This document shows positions 34,498-44,675 of a stretch of 64,000 nucleotides of DNA, in pieces (the stretch's first letter is position 1; each line of letters opens with the position of its first letter). Origin of the DNA: JALZAH01 sp051000755 (GTDB taxonomy: Bacteria > Actinomycetota > Acidimicrobiia > Acidimicrobiales > Palsa-688); assembly GCA_051000755.1 (NCBI GenBank), contig JBPCNZ010000005.1, positions 3,799 to 67,798 of the forward strand. Direction: 5' to 3'. A model generated the notes under the pieces. The model made no database searches and was not told where the DNA came from. It saw nothing but the letters and a program-made list of their open reading frames with translations. Made by a program: the position numbers and the translations under genes.

Positions 34498-34592
34498 GAG
34501 TCGTTCGGCCTCGATGCGGTGCCTTTCGGCCCTGCCTCGTCAACCGCCCCCTGTGGCCAGATGGTCTTGTGCCAGCGACGAGGAGGATTCCC

Positions 34593-34973
34593 GTGAGCGA
34601 TGCAGTCTTCACCGAGAAGAGGACGGCGGTCCGGCATGATTGCCGGCTCGTCAGCGAGTATCACGGCTCCGTCCGTGTGGTCAGGGTGTTCGGGTGTCTC
34701 GATTGGACGACCGCCTGTGAGTTCCGTGATCTCATGCGCGATGAATGCACCGAGGCCAAGGTGGTCGTCGACTTGGGCGCAACGACCAGGATGGACTCGG
34801 TGGGCACCGGTCATCTCTTGACCGCCACCGCGCGTACGAAGAGGCGGGGCCAGAAGCTGGTGATGGTGGTGGCCGACCCTCTGCTGCTCGAGGTGCTGAC
34901 CACGACCGGGCTGGACTCGGTTGTCCCGGTCGTCGCCTCGGTATCCGAAGCGCTCCTCAGGCTTGACGCATGA
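34593..34973 (+). CDS. STAS-domain protein (anti-sigma factor antagonist-like)
   Basis: 126 residues with a single STAS domain: VVRVFGCLDWTTACEFRDLM, VVVDLGATTRMDSVGTGHLLTA, VLTTTGLDSVVPVVASVSEAL. The serine of MDSVGTGH is in the place phosphorylated in SpoIIAA-type antagonists. GTG 34593 has GAGGAGGA about 7 nt upstream. The partner kinase or sigma factor is not evident nearby, although an ECF sigma system lies 7 kb away. Confidence 0.82.
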   Translation: MSDAVFTEKRTAVRHDCRLVSEYHGSVRVVRVFGCLDWTTACEFRDLMRDECTEAKVVVDLGATTRMDSVGTGHLLTATARTKRRGQKLVMVVADPLLLEVLTTTGLDSVVPVVASVSEALLRLDA

Positions 34974-34980
34974 CAGCCTG

Positions 34981-35706
34981 CTAGCGCCAGGCGAAGACGG
35001 GTTGCTCGTAGTCGGCCACCCGCTCGTAGGTCCCCTCGATGGCCACCCGGCGGAACTGGAGGAGCACGGCGCCGGTCGGGGCGTGGATCAGGTCGGCCCC
35101 GACGGGCATCTGGATGACCGGCCGATCTGATTCGGTGATGGTCACGAACCGGGGGGAGTCGGGGCGGCTCAGCTCGGCGAAGCTCACCCGGTGCACGGAG
35201 TGGACCTCGTCGGCGGCGAGGGCCAGGGCGGGATCGGCGCCCCCCCAGAACACGAACGGGCTGATGACGTAGCCCGACCGGGTCGGGTAGTCGTCCAAGG
35301 CCCCGAGCAGAGCCCGGCCCGGGAGGTCGAGCCCGAGCTCCTCGTTCAGCTCCCGGCGGGCGGCATCGACGGCGTCCTCGCCGTCGTCCATCCGGCCCCC
35401 AGGAAGGGCCCACTGGCCGGCGTGGTTGCGCAACCCGGCCGATCGCCTGGTCAGCAGCACCGCCGGCCCCCCGGCGGTGCCGGCCACGCTGCCGGTGAGC
35501 CCCAGATCCTCGGCTCCGGGGATGTCGGGGAGCCGGTCCATGCCGAAGCTGTCGGGATCGCCACCGTGGCGATCGGCGTCGCTGTCCACGACCACGACCG
35601 CCACCGCCGCCGCCCGACGACCCTCGAGCGGCGCCGTCCAGGGCGCCTGGATGGCCAAATTGGCGGCCAACCGGCTCCGCAGTGTTTCGTCGTACACCCA
35701 TCTCAC
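34981..35706 (-). CDS. Nudix hydrolase
   Basis: 241 residues. The Nudix box is complete: GGRMDDGEDAVDAARRELNE followed by ELGL. Preceding it, LLTRRSAGLRNHAGQWALPG resembles CoA-diphosphatase-type Nudix proteins (LTRRS..LR.H.G). The N-terminal 75 residues form an extra region not seen in the other Nudix protein of this window (43373-44050). GTG 35706 start. It is divergent from the uracil-DNA glycosylase gene. Substrate uncertain. Confidence 0.88.
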   Translation of the reverse strand: MRWVYDETLRSRLAANLAIQAPWTAPLEGRRAAAVAVVVVDSDADRHGGDPDSFGMDRLPDIPGAEDLGLTGSVAGTAGGPAVLLTRRSAGLRNHAGQWALPGGRMDDGEDAVDAARRELNEELGLDLPGRALLGALDDYPTRSGYVISPFVFWGGADPALALAADEVHSVHRVSFAELSRPDSPRFVTITESDRPVIQMPVGADLIHAPTGAVLLQFRRVAIEGTYERVADYEQPVFAWR

Positions 35707-35760
35707 GGGCGGTCACTCTAGGTGGGCCCAACCGAGCCCTCGCCGGTAGGCTCGTTCACC

Positions 35761-36330
35761 ATGTCCGCCTTGGCCGACCTGCGGGCGACAGCCCTCGGTT
35801 GCACCCGTTGCCCCCTGGCCGAGGGTCGCACCCAGGTCGTCTTCGGAGAGGGAGATCCCCACGCCGGGCTCCTCGTCGTGGGGGAAGGACCGGGCCGGGA
35901 GGAGGACCGCCTGGGCCGGCCGTTCGTGGGCCGGTCGGGCCAGCTGCTGGACCGCCTCCTCGCCCAGGAGGCGGGTCTGGACCGCGCCGAGGTCTACATC
36001 GCCAACGTCGTCAAGTGCCGCCCACCGGACAATCGTGACCCGAAGCCCGACGAGATCGCCTCGTGTCGGCCCTACCTCGACGCCCAGATCGACCTGATCG
36101 GGCCCCGGGTGGTGCTGACCCTCGGCAACTTCTCCACCAAGTTGCTCCTCGACACCACCGACGGCATCGGCAAGCTTCGCGGCCGGGTCTACCCCTTCGG
36201 TGACCGCGGGGCCGTCCTCGTCCCCACCTTCCACCCGGCGGCGGCCCTGCGAGGCGGGGGAGAGGTGCTGGCCCGGATGCGCGCCGACTTCGTCCGGGCC
36301 AAGCGGGCCCTGGCCGCGGAGCCGGCGTGA
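35761..36330 (+). CDS. family 4 (FeS-type) uracil-DNA glycosylase
   Basis: Removes uracil from DNA. 189 residues with four cysteines for the 4Fe-4S cluster: CTRCPLAEGRTQVVFGEG (two), VVKCRPPDNRDPKPDE and IASCRPYL. Motif A is GEGPGREEDRLGRPFVGRSGQLLDRLL and motif B is PTFHPAA, typical of family 4. ATG 35761 chosen over an in-frame GTG at 35722 because the family begins near here. The stop overlaps tsaE (GTGA). Confidence 0.94.
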   Translation: MSALADLRATALGCTRCPLAEGRTQVVFGEGDPHAGLLVVGEGPGREEDRLGRPFVGRSGQLLDRLLAQEAGLDRAEVYIANVVKCRPPDNRDPKPDEIASCRPYLDAQIDLIGPRVVLTLGNFSTKLLLDTTDGIGKLRGRVYPFGDRGAVLVPTFHPAAALRGGGEVLARMRADFVRAKRALAAEPA

Positions 36331-36848
36331 CCACTACCGTGTCCTCCGGGCCGGTGCTCGTCGTCCGCTGCGGCGACCCGGCGGCCACCCGGGCGGTCGC
36401 CGCCGCCCTCGTCCCCCACGTCCGGGCCGGTGATGTGGTGCTGCTCATCGGCGACCTGGGCGCCGGCAAGACGACGTTCACCCAGGGTCTGGCGGCGGCC
36501 GCCGGCGTCACCGAAGCCGTGACGAGCCCCACCTTCACCCTCATGCGGCCCTATTCGACCGACCTCGGCCTCGACCTGTTGCACATCGACCTGTACCGCC
36601 TCGACACACCGGCCCAGGTCGACAACCTGGGCGTGAGCGAGTTGCTCGAGGATGACGCCTTCGCCGTGATCGAGTGGGGGGAGCGGGCGGCCGGGCTCTT
36701 CGGCCCTGACCACCTCGACATACGCATCACCGGTCCCGGTACCGGCGATCACCGCCAGGTGGAGCTGCGCCCGTCGGGGGCGCCCTGGGCCGAGCGGTGG
36801 GAGGGCGTGGCCGCCGACGTGGCAACCGCCGCCGGGTGCCGGCGGTGA
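36327..36848 (+). CDS. tsaE: tRNA t6A synthesis ATPase TsaE
   Basis: 173 residues; the ATPase partner of TsaB/TsaD in making threonylcarbamoyladenosine-37 on ANN-decoding tRNAs. Walker A GDLGAGKTTFTQGLA near residue 43, the switch SPTFTLMRPY, and the LYRLDTPAQ and VIEWGERA motifs are all present. GTG 36327 overlaps the preceding stop. First in the overlapping string tsaE-tsaB-rimI-tsaD. Confidence 0.96.
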   Translation: MTTTVSSGPVLVVRCGDPAATRAVAAALVPHVRAGDVVLLIGDLGAGKTTFTQGLAAAAGVTEAVTSPTFTLMRPYSTDLGLDLLHIDLYRLDTPAQVDNLGVSELLEDDAFAVIEWGERAAGLFGPDHLDIRITGPGTGDHRQVELRPSGAPWAERWEGVAADVATAAGCRR

Positions 36849-37615
36849 CCGGGCGTCCGGCTCCGGTCGTCGAGGGGCCGGTGGTGCTCGCCATCGACAC
36901 CGCCACCCCCCAGGTCAGCGTCGCCCTCGGCGGGCCGGCCGGACCCATCGCGTCTATCCATGTGGCCGGCGGCCGCCGTCATGGGGAGCTGGTGGCCCCG
37001 GCGATCGCCGAGGTGTGCCGGATGGGGGGTATCTCCCTTCAGGCCATCGACGGGGTGGCCGTCGATGTCGGGCCCGGACTGTTCACCGGGCTGCGGGTCG
37101 GGGTGGCGACCGCTCGCGCTCTGGTCTCGGCCCTCGACCTGCCCGGCTTCGGGCTGACCAGCGTGGAGATCCTCGCCGCCGCTCACCGTCACCAGCAACG
37201 CCCCGTGGTGGCCGTCGTCGACGCCCGCCGCTCAGAGGTCTTCTGGGCCGCCTTCCGGCCCGGCCCGGACGGGCCCATCCAAGAAGCGCCGGCCGCGGTG
37301 GCCACCCCCGAAGTCGTCGTCGCCGCCCTGGTCGCCCTGGACGGGGGCGCCCTGGTGGTGGGGGACGGCGCCGTGCGGTACCGGGACCTGTTTGCACCCC
37401 TGGCGGGTGTCGAGGTCGCCGGCCCCGACGACGCCCATCCCTCCGCGGCGGTCGCCGCCCGGCTGGCCGTGGGCCGCCTGGCCGCGACCGGCGGAGGTTC
37501 CGCCGATGCCGCGGGCGGCATCGAACCGCTCTACCTGCGCCCACCTGATGTGCGCATCGGCTGGGCGAGCCGGCCCGATCCCGTCCCCGTCGCTTCCCTC
37601 GACGTCGATGGCTGA
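36845..37615 (+). CDS. tsaB: tRNA t6A synthesis scaffold TsaB
   Basis: 256-residue ASKHA-fold partner of TsaD. VLAIDTATPQVSVAL, the HGELVAPAIAEV segment and GVAVDVGPGLFTGLRVGVATARAL are TsaB hallmarks; it lacks the TsaD metal-site histidines, as expected. The GTG at 36845 overlaps the tsaE stop (GTGA); an in-frame GTG at 36836 is the alternative. Overlaps rimI by 8 bases. Confidence 0.95.
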   Translation: MTGRPAPVVEGPVVLAIDTATPQVSVALGGPAGPIASIHVAGGRRHGELVAPAIAEVCRMGGISLQAIDGVAVDVGPGLFTGLRVGVATARALVSALDLPGFGLTSVEILAAAHRHQQRPVVAVVDARRSEVFWAAFRPGPDGPIQEAPAAVATPEVVVAALVALDGGALVVGDGAVRYRDLFAPLAGVEVAGPDDAHPSAAVAARLAVGRLAATGGGSADAAGGIEPLYLRPPDVRIGWASRPDPVPVASLDVDG

Positions 37616-38291
37616 GCCCGAGGAGGACCCGAGATTCCTCCCCGAGCCAGGGTCGAGCGGCGCCGACGAGGACATTGCCCCAATGATCGCCCCGGATGAC
37701 GACCTTCTCGTGCACCTGGTGCCCCTGCGCCGACGCCATCTTCGTTCCGTGCTGCGCATCGAGTCCCAGGTCTACCCCCGACCATGGTCCCTGCCGTTGT
37801 TCATGAGCGAGCTCAACCTTCGGACCAGCCGCGTCTACGTCGCGGCGCGCGTCGAGGGGGTCATCGTCGGCTACGCCGGGATCATGCTGGTCGGCGAGGA
37901 GGCTCATGTCACCACCATCGCCGTCGACCCGGCCTGGCAGCGGCACAAGATCGGCAGCCGGCTGATGGCCCGCCTGGTCCACGCCACCATGGCCCAGGGG
38001 GCCCGGCACCTGACCCTCGAGGTCCGGATGTCCAATCTGGGCGCTCAGGCCATGTACCGCCGCTTCGGCTTCGAGCCCGCCGGCGTGCGCAAGAACTACT
38101 ACGCGGAGACCAACGAGGACGCGCTGATCATGTGGGCCTACGACCTCAACAGCCCTGCCGCCACCGCCCGCCTGGCCGCCCTAGAAGCGAGCATCCCTGG
38201 CCAGACGCTCGACGATGCCAGCCCGACCGACGCCGGTGGACCCGCGGGCGGCGGACTCTCGGGCGGCGGACTCTCGGGCGGCGAGTCATGA
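37608..38291 (+). CDS. rimI: ribosomal-protein S18-alanine N-acetyltransferase-like (RimI/GNAT)
   Basis: 227 residues. The GNAT core (about 35-180) has VPLRRRHLRSVLRIESQVYP, YAGIMLVGEEAHVTTIAVDPAWQRHKIGSRLM (acetyl-CoA loop, here Q-R-H-K-I-G) and LEVRMSNLGAQAMYRRFGFEPAGVRKNYY, the RimI-type motif B. Between tsaB and tsaD, as is usual in Actinobacteria. The C-terminal tail ends in repeated GGxLSG units. ATG 37608. Confidence 0.92.
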   Translation: MAEPEEDPRFLPEPGSSGADEDIAPMIAPDDDLLVHLVPLRRRHLRSVLRIESQVYPRPWSLPLFMSELNLRTSRVYVAARVEGVIVGYAGIMLVGEEAHVTTIAVDPAWQRHKIGSRLMARLVHATMAQGARHLTLEVRMSNLGAQAMYRRFGFEPAGVRKNYYAETNEDALIMWAYDLNSPAATARLAALEASIPGQTLDDASPTDAGGPAGGGLSGGGLSGGES

Positions 38292-39304
38292 GGATCCTGG
38301 CCATCGAGACGTCCTGCGACGAGACGGCGGCGGCGGTGGTCGACGACGGCCGCCACGTGCGCTCATCGATCGTGGCCAGCCAGATCGACCTCCACGCCCG
38401 GTTCGGTGGCGTGGTCCCCGAGGTCGCCGGTCGGGCCCACGCCGACGTGCTGGTGGCCGTCGTGGACGAGGCTCTGGCCACCGCCGGCGCCACCGGTTCC
38501 GACATCGACGCGGTGGCGGCCACCATCGGTCCCGGTCTCATCGGTTCCCTGCTCGTGGGGACCAGCGCGGCCAAGGGCTACGCCCTGGCGTGGAACGTCC
38601 CCTTCGTGGGGGTCAACCATCTCGAGGGGCACCTCCACGCCGCCTTCCTCGAGGACCCTGACCTGGTGCTTCCGGCCGTGGTCCTGCTCGTCTCTGGTGG
38701 CCACACCATGCTGGTCGGCATGGGTATGGAGGAGGGTGGCGCCGACTCCGGGACCTACCGCCTGCTGGGGGCGACGATCGACGACGCCGCCGGGGAGGCA
38801 TTCGACAAAGTGGCCCGCTTCCTCGGCCTCGGCTACCCCGGCGGGCCTGCCATCGAACGGGTCGCCCTCTACGGTGATCCCTCGGCCGTGTCGTTTCCCC
38901 GGGCCATGAAGGGCCAGGGCTTCGACTTCTCCTTCAGCGGCCTGAAGACCAGCGTGCTGACCTGGGTCGGCAAGCACCCCGACACGTCGACGGCCGATGT
39001 GGCCGCCTCATTTCAGGAGGCCGTCGTCGACGTGCTCGTCGACAAGGCCAGGGCGGCGGCCGCCGCCACCGGCGCCAAAGCCATCTGCATCGGAGGGGGC
39101 GTCGCCGCCAACACCCTGCTGCGGAGCCGCATCGTCGAGGCGGCGGAGACAGACGGGCGGGCCGCCTTCGTCCCGGCGCGCGCCATGTGCACCGACAACG
39201 CAGCCATGGTCGGCGCCACGGCCTGGCACCGGCTCCGCCTCGACGGGCCCACCCCGCTCGACGCCGCCGCCGATCCGATCCTGCGCCTTCCGCTGGGCGG
39301 ATGA
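38288..39304 (+). CDS. tsaD: tRNA t6A transferase TsaD
   Basis: 338 residues; transfers the threonylcarbamoyl group to A37. Begins RILAIETSCDETAAAVVDDG. The metal-binding histidines are in GVNHLEGHLHAAF, followed by LVSGGHTMLV and IGGGVAANTLLRSRI. ATG 38288 overlaps the rimI stop (ATGA). Last gene before the heat-shock promoter of groESL. Confidence 0.97.
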   Translation: MRILAIETSCDETAAAVVDDGRHVRSSIVASQIDLHARFGGVVPEVAGRAHADVLVAVVDEALATAGATGSDIDAVAATIGPGLIGSLLVGTSAAKGYALAWNVPFVGVNHLEGHLHAAFLEDPDLVLPAVVLLVSGGHTMLVGMGMEEGGADSGTYRLLGATIDDAAGEAFDKVARFLGLGYPGGPAIERVALYGDPSAVSFPRAMKGQGFDFSFSGLKTSVLTWVGKHPDTSTADVAASFQEAVVDVLVDKARAAAAATGAKAICIGGGVAANTLLRSRIVEAAETDGRAAFVPARAMCTDNAAMVGATAWHRLRLDGPTPLDAAADPILRLPLGG

Positions 39305-39313
39305 GCGCCCTGG

Positions 39314-39342
39314 TTGAAGTTGGCCCGAGGGCTCGCTATCCT
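39314..39342 (+). promoter_or_regulatory. groESL promoter
   Basis: TTGAAG (39314-39319) and TATCCT (39337-39342) lie 17 nt apart. The -10 box abuts the CIRCE operator, so HrcA bound to CIRCE would block initiation. Confidence 0.7.
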
Positions 39343-39368
39343 TAGCACTCGTTCGGTGAGAGTGCTAA
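39342..39368. promoter_or_regulatory. CIRCE operator (HrcA-binding site)
   Basis: TTAGCACTC (39342-39350), 9 nt, then GAGTGCTAA (39360-39368): a perfect match to the canonical CIRCE inverted repeat. It sits between the -10 box and groES, the standard position for repression by HrcA. The hrcA gene itself is not in this window. Confidence 0.97.
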
Positions 39369-39416
39369 CGCACCTGCCTGAGCATCCGTTCCCAACGCCA
39401 ATGGAGGCGCAACACC

Positions 39417-39709
39417 ATGAGTCTGCAGCCGCTCGACGATCGCATCGTCGTCCGCCCGAGCGAGGCCGAGGAGAAGACGGCTTCGGGTCTGGTCATTCCT
39501 GACACCGCCAAGGAGAAGCCCCAGCAGGGCGAGGTCCTGGCCGTCGGTCCCGGCCGCCGGGCCGAGACCACCGGCGAGCTCATCAAGCTCGACATCGCCG
39601 TCGGCGACAAGGTCGTGTACTCCAAGTACGGGGGAACGGAGTACAGCCTCGACGGCGAGGACGTGCTCATCCTCACCAGCCGTGACGTTCTGGCCAAGGT
39701 AGGTAAGTA

Positions 39710-39710
<1 letters not shown>
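39417..39710 (+). CDS. groES: co-chaperonin GroES
   Basis: 97-residue Cpn10 ring subunit. LQPLDDRIVVRPSEAEEKTASGLVIPDTAKEKPQQGEVLAVGPG contains the mobile loop that docks on GroEL; the C-terminal half KYGGTEYSLDGEDVLILTSRDVLA completes the fold. ATG 39417 with GGAGG upstream. The TAG stop overlaps the groEL GTG by one base. Confidence 0.98.
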
Positions 39711-41383
<1,673 letters not shown>

Positions 41384-41417
41384 CCACCCCCGTAGCACGC
41401 GACCGCAGCAAAGAGAC

Positions 41418-41446
41418 GAGGCCCGGGCCGACATGGCCCGGGCCTC
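41418..41446 (+). terminator. terminator hairpin after groEL
   Basis: A perfect 12-bp stem, GAGGCCCGGGCC / GGCCCGGGCCTC, closes a 5-nt loop (gacat). It is followed by tgctcttgt, a weak T-rich tail. The convergent Rieske gene ends at 41476, so the hairpin could serve both strands. Confidence 0.85.
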
Positions 41447-41475
41447 TGCTCTTGTCAGGACTTGTGGGGGTCGGG

Positions 41476-43077
41476 TCAGCCGGGGATCCGGCCGTCGGCC
41501 AGGTGCACGGCTTTGCGCACGTTGAGGGCCACGAAGCGCTCCCGGCGGGGAGCGGACATCATGCGGTGCACGGCGGCCACAGGCTCGTCCGACCCCAGGA
41601 CGGCTGCCTCGTTCCACGCCGCCCACGACGTCTTGACCTGGTGGGCAGCCATGATGAACGAGCCGGCGCCGTCGCCGAGGGCCGTCCCGAACAGCTCCGT
41701 GTCGTCGGGGCGTTCCGCCGGCGGCCCCTCCCCGGCGATCTCGACATAGCCCTTGCGGCCCGCGTACTGGGCCAGGAAGGCGGTGAAGAGGGCCAGCCGG
41801 GCGGTGTGCGGGCCGGGATCGGCGTGCCACGCCCAGCGGGCGGCCGCCGCGTAGGTGATGACATGGGTCAGATCGAGCCACCCGAAGTCGTGGCGGTCGG
41901 TGGTGACCTCAGCTGCAGGGTCATAGTGAAGGAGGCGATGGGCGCCCGTGCGGGTCACCGCGTCGAGAAGACCGGTCACGCCGCCGCCACCGGCCACCGC
42001 CGACGTGGCCGCTCTGACGGCCGTGGCCGGGTCGGGGCCGAGTAGGGCGTCGATGACGAGACGGTCCCCGTCCCACCCGGCGATGGGCTCGGCGTCGGCC
42101 AGGGCAGCCAGGTCCACGCTGGCCAGGGCCTTCATGAATGGGCGCATGTAGGGGAGCTTGTCCTGGCGGGTCGCCCACCCGAGGGCGGGAACCAGGTGGG
42201 GGAGGACGGAGCCGGCTCGGTCGTCGCCCAGGCGATCGAGCAACTCGAACGCCTTGTGGACGTAGATGGCCCCGTGCCCGTAGGACAGCTGATGGTCGCC
42301 TACCGCTCGGATCAACCACCGACGGGCGGCGGCCACGTCGCCGGTGACGATGATGGCCCGGACAAGCCCCTCGGCCCGGTCCAGGTCCCCGCCTTCCAGG
42401 GCCTCCCCGAACGAGGCGCCAGGATCCTTGGGCAATGACGTCGCCGGATGCGGTTGGGGCCGCAGCGGGCGGCGCCGCTCGGTCTCGGCCACGCCGGCGA
42501 AGGCGGCGACGACGGGCAGGGCTCTGGCGTCGCCTTCGAAGTGGTCGGCCATGGCCAGGCAGTCGACCAGCGATGCCATGGCATGGCCGAAGCCGAACTC
42601 GGCCCGAGGTGCTCCCCAGGCGACGGCCTCCCAGACCAGTTGGACCGGGTCGGCGTCGGCTCGCAGGAGGCGGACGACGTCCCGGCTGATCTGGCCGACG
42701 TAACCATCGTCAAGGCCGCGCCGGAGGCTGGCGAGGAGCCGCGCCCGGCGCTCGCCGGCGGGGGGGTCCAGCAGGGAGACCATGAGCTTGCCATCGACCA
42801 CCTGGGCCGGGTGCAAGGTGACATCCTCCTCGCCCCGGAGGCAGCGCCCGTCGCTCAAGCGGAACCGCCAATTGTGCCAGGCGCACACCAGGGCGCCGTC
42901 GGTGACCTCGCCCTGGACCAGGCCGTATCCCTCGTGGGGACAAGCGTTGTCGAGGACGGTGAAGCCCTCGCTGGTGCGCACCACGACCAGCTTCAGCGTC
43001 CCGGCCCGAGCCATCCGGAGGCTGCCCAGGGGGAACTGGTCGACGGGACCCAGCGAGATCGGCGAGGAAGAGGCCAT
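41476..43077 (-). CDS. Rieske [2Fe-2S] domain fused to a large C-terminal domain of unknown function
   Basis: 533 residues. The N-terminal about 100 residues form a Rieske ferredoxin domain with both ligand boxes: CPHEGYGLVQGE and CAWHNWRF (C-x-H...C-x2-H). The remaining about 420 residues are alpha-helical in character and not recognised with confidence; HDFGWLDLTHVITYAAAARW and KLPYMRPFMKAL vaguely recall questin-oxidase-like proteins, which is a guess. It is not a ring-hydroxylating oxygenase alpha subunit by motif. The ATG at 43075-43077 begins just before the Rieske fold; an in-frame GTG at 43104 is possible. Convergent with groEL. Confidence 0.75.
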   Translation of the reverse strand: MASSSPISLGPVDQFPLGSLRMARAGTLKLVVVRTSEGFTVLDNACPHEGYGLVQGEVTDGALVCAWHNWRFRLSDGRCLRGEEDVTLHPAQVVDGKLMVSLLDPPAGERRARLLASLRRGLDDGYVGQISRDVVRLLRADADPVQLVWEAVAWGAPRAEFGFGHAMASLVDCLAMADHFEGDARALPVVAAFAGVAETERRRPLRPQPHPATSLPKDPGASFGEALEGGDLDRAEGLVRAIIVTGDVAAARRWLIRAVGDHQLSYGHGAIYVHKAFELLDRLGDDRAGSVLPHLVPALGWATRQDKLPYMRPFMKALASVDLAALADAEPIAGWDGDRLVIDALLGPDPATAVRAATSAVAGGGGVTGLLDAVTRTGAHRLLHYDPAAEVTTDRHDFGWLDLTHVITYAAAARWAWHADPGPHTARLALFTAFLAQYAGRKGYVEIAGEGPPAERPDDTELFGTALGDGAGSFIMAAHQVKTSWAAWNEAAVLGSDEPVAAVHRMMSAPRRERFVALNVRKAVHLADGRIPG

Positions 43078-43159
43078 GGTGAGATTGTTCACCTTCAACC
43101 TCACTTCAAGTCAAGAACCCCCGTTCGGAATCCGGGCCGGTGGGCGGTAGCATGCAGAC

Positions 43160-43369
43160 ATGGACAAACCGCCCCCGGATCTGGCCAAGTTGCTCGAATC
43201 CTGGATGGAGTGGGAACGCGGCCACAACCCGCCCGGACGGACTCTGGCCGACATGAAGATCGCCGGGATGCGGGAGATCCTCGAGGGCCTCGTCGCCGAA
43301 TTGCCCGTCACCGTGGCCGTCGATTCCGCCGATGCCGCATCCACGGAGTCCTGGACGCCGGTCGTCTGA
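43160..43369 (+). CDS. small hypothetical protein (69 aa)
   Basis: ATG 43160. The product is mostly helical: MDKPPPDLAKLLESWMEWER, then TLADMKIAGMREILEGLVAE and an Ala/Asp-rich end. No known domain. It is 3 bp from the next gene, a Nudix hydrolase, and divergent from the Rieske gene. Composition and spacing suggest a real gene. Confidence 0.65.
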   Translation: MDKPPPDLAKLLESWMEWERGHNPPGRTLADMKIAGMREILEGLVAELPVTVAVDSADAASTESWTPVV

Positions 43370-43372
43370 GAG

Positions 43373-44050
43373 GTGAGGTCCGCGCAAGTCGGTGGGCCGC
43401 AGCGGATACCCCGCCCTGAGGGGGCGCGGCCGGGACCCCCGACCGAATGGTCCCACCTCGAGCGGATCACCCTCGATCATGTTGTCGCCGCCGTGGTGGG
43501 CCGGACGCCACCCGAGGTGGAGTCCCTTTCCGGGGGTGGCCGCCGTCCGTCGGCGGTCCTCTGCGCCGTCTTTGCCGAGAACGACCAGGCTCAGGTCGTC
43601 CTGACCCGCCGGTCCTCCAAGCTGCGGTCCCATACCGGCGAGGTGTCCTTCCCCGGCGGTCGCATGGAGCGGGGCGAGTCGGCGCTCGACGCCGCCCGGC
43701 GCGAAGCCCACGAGGAGGTCGGCCTCGACCCGGGGTCGGTGACACCGGTCGGTCGGCTGTCTACTCTCACCACCTCGATCAACCCGGCGCCGATCACCCC
43801 GATCGTGGCCACCCTGCCCGGTCGTCCCCGCCTGGTGCCCAACCCCGACGAGGTGGACCGGATCTTCACCGTGGCGCTCGTAGCCCTGGTCGACCCCGAG
43901 GTCCACCACAGCGAGCTGTGGACGTGGACCGACGGGGTCGAGCGGCGCATCGACTTCTTCGACCTGGAGGGTGACACCGTGTGGGGCGCGACGGCTCGCA
44001 TGCTGAGCGAGTTGCTCGACTGGGTCGCCGACGCGCCTCACCCCTCCTGA
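43373..44050 (+). CDS. Nudix hydrolase, CoA diphosphatase-like
   Basis: 225 residues. The CoA-pyrophosphatase (NUDT7/YeaB-type) signature is visible: VVLTRRSSKLRSHTGEVSFPGGRMERGESALDAARREAHEEVGLDP, combining the UPF0035-like LRSHTGEVSFPGG with a full Nudix box. The N-terminal 35 residues are poorly conserved, so the start (GTG 43373) is uncertain. Probably hydrolyses CoA or its derivatives. Confidence 0.88.
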   Translation: MRSAQVGGPQRIPRPEGARPGPPTEWSHLERITLDHVVAAVVGRTPPEVESLSGGGRRPSAVLCAVFAENDQAQVVLTRRSSKLRSHTGEVSFPGGRMERGESALDAARREAHEEVGLDPGSVTPVGRLSTLTTSINPAPITPIVATLPGRPRLVPNPDEVDRIFTVALVALVDPEVHHSELWTWTDGVERRIDFFDLEGDTVWGATARMLSELLDWVADAPHPS

Positions 44051-44120
44051 GGCCCTGCCCGCAGGGGCAGCGTGGCGCTCCCCTGCATCGGCAAGATGGC
44101 GGTAGCCTGTCGTCCTTATC

Positions 44121-44675
44121 ATGTTCTGTCCACGGTGCGGGATCACCCAAGCGGAGAATCAGGAGCGCTGCGCCCGTTGCGCCGGGCTCCTGGCCCGTCC
44201 CGAGCGGCGGCCGTTGCCACCTCTGCGCGAGGTGGCGTCGCCTACCCGCCGAGGAGAGCTGACCCAGCGGGCGTCCGGCGTCGTGGTCCCCCCGCGGCCC
44301 CGACGCCGGCCCGATCCTGTTCCGGTGGTGCCGCCGGCTCTGGGCGGACCGGTTGCGTCCCCCCGTCCACCGACGCCCTATCCCGCCCCGGTGACCCCGG
44401 CGGTCACCGCCGCCCAGGCGGGGGCGCCCGGGTACGGCCCCCCGACGGGCGCGCCCACGGCGGCCTACCCGCCGCCGCCCGGATACGAGCGTCCGCATCC
44501 GGGCTCGGCCACCGAACCCAACCAGACGGGGGCCCAGGGCGGTGAGCCGCGACCGGGTGAGCCCGGGTGGCCTCCACCGCCCGGACCTTGGCAGGGTTCC
44601 GCGCCTGGCGCCGGGCCGGCCCCGGCCGACCGGCGACCTTCGGGCTGGGCGCCCCGGCCCAATGGCACGGAATGA
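44121..44675 (+). CDS. zinc-ribbon protein with a proline-rich tail
   Basis: 184 residues. An N-terminal zinc ribbon, FCPRCGITQAENQERCARCAG (two CxxC knuckles), is followed by about 160 residues of low-complexity Pro/Gly/Ala sequence with PPPPGYERP-like repeats. No transmembrane segment is seen. Function unknown. ATG 44121. The TGA stop (44673-44675) lies inside the first unit of the 17-bp tandem repeat. Confidence 0.7.
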   Translation: MFCPRCGITQAENQERCARCAGLLARPERRPLPPLREVASPTRRGELTQRASGVVVPPRPRRRPDPVPVVPPALGGPVASPRPPTPYPAPVTPAVTAAQAGAPGYGPPTGAPTAAYPPPPGYERPHPGSATEPNQTGAQGGEPRPGEPGWPPPPGPWQGSAPGAGPAPADRRPSGWAPRPNGTE

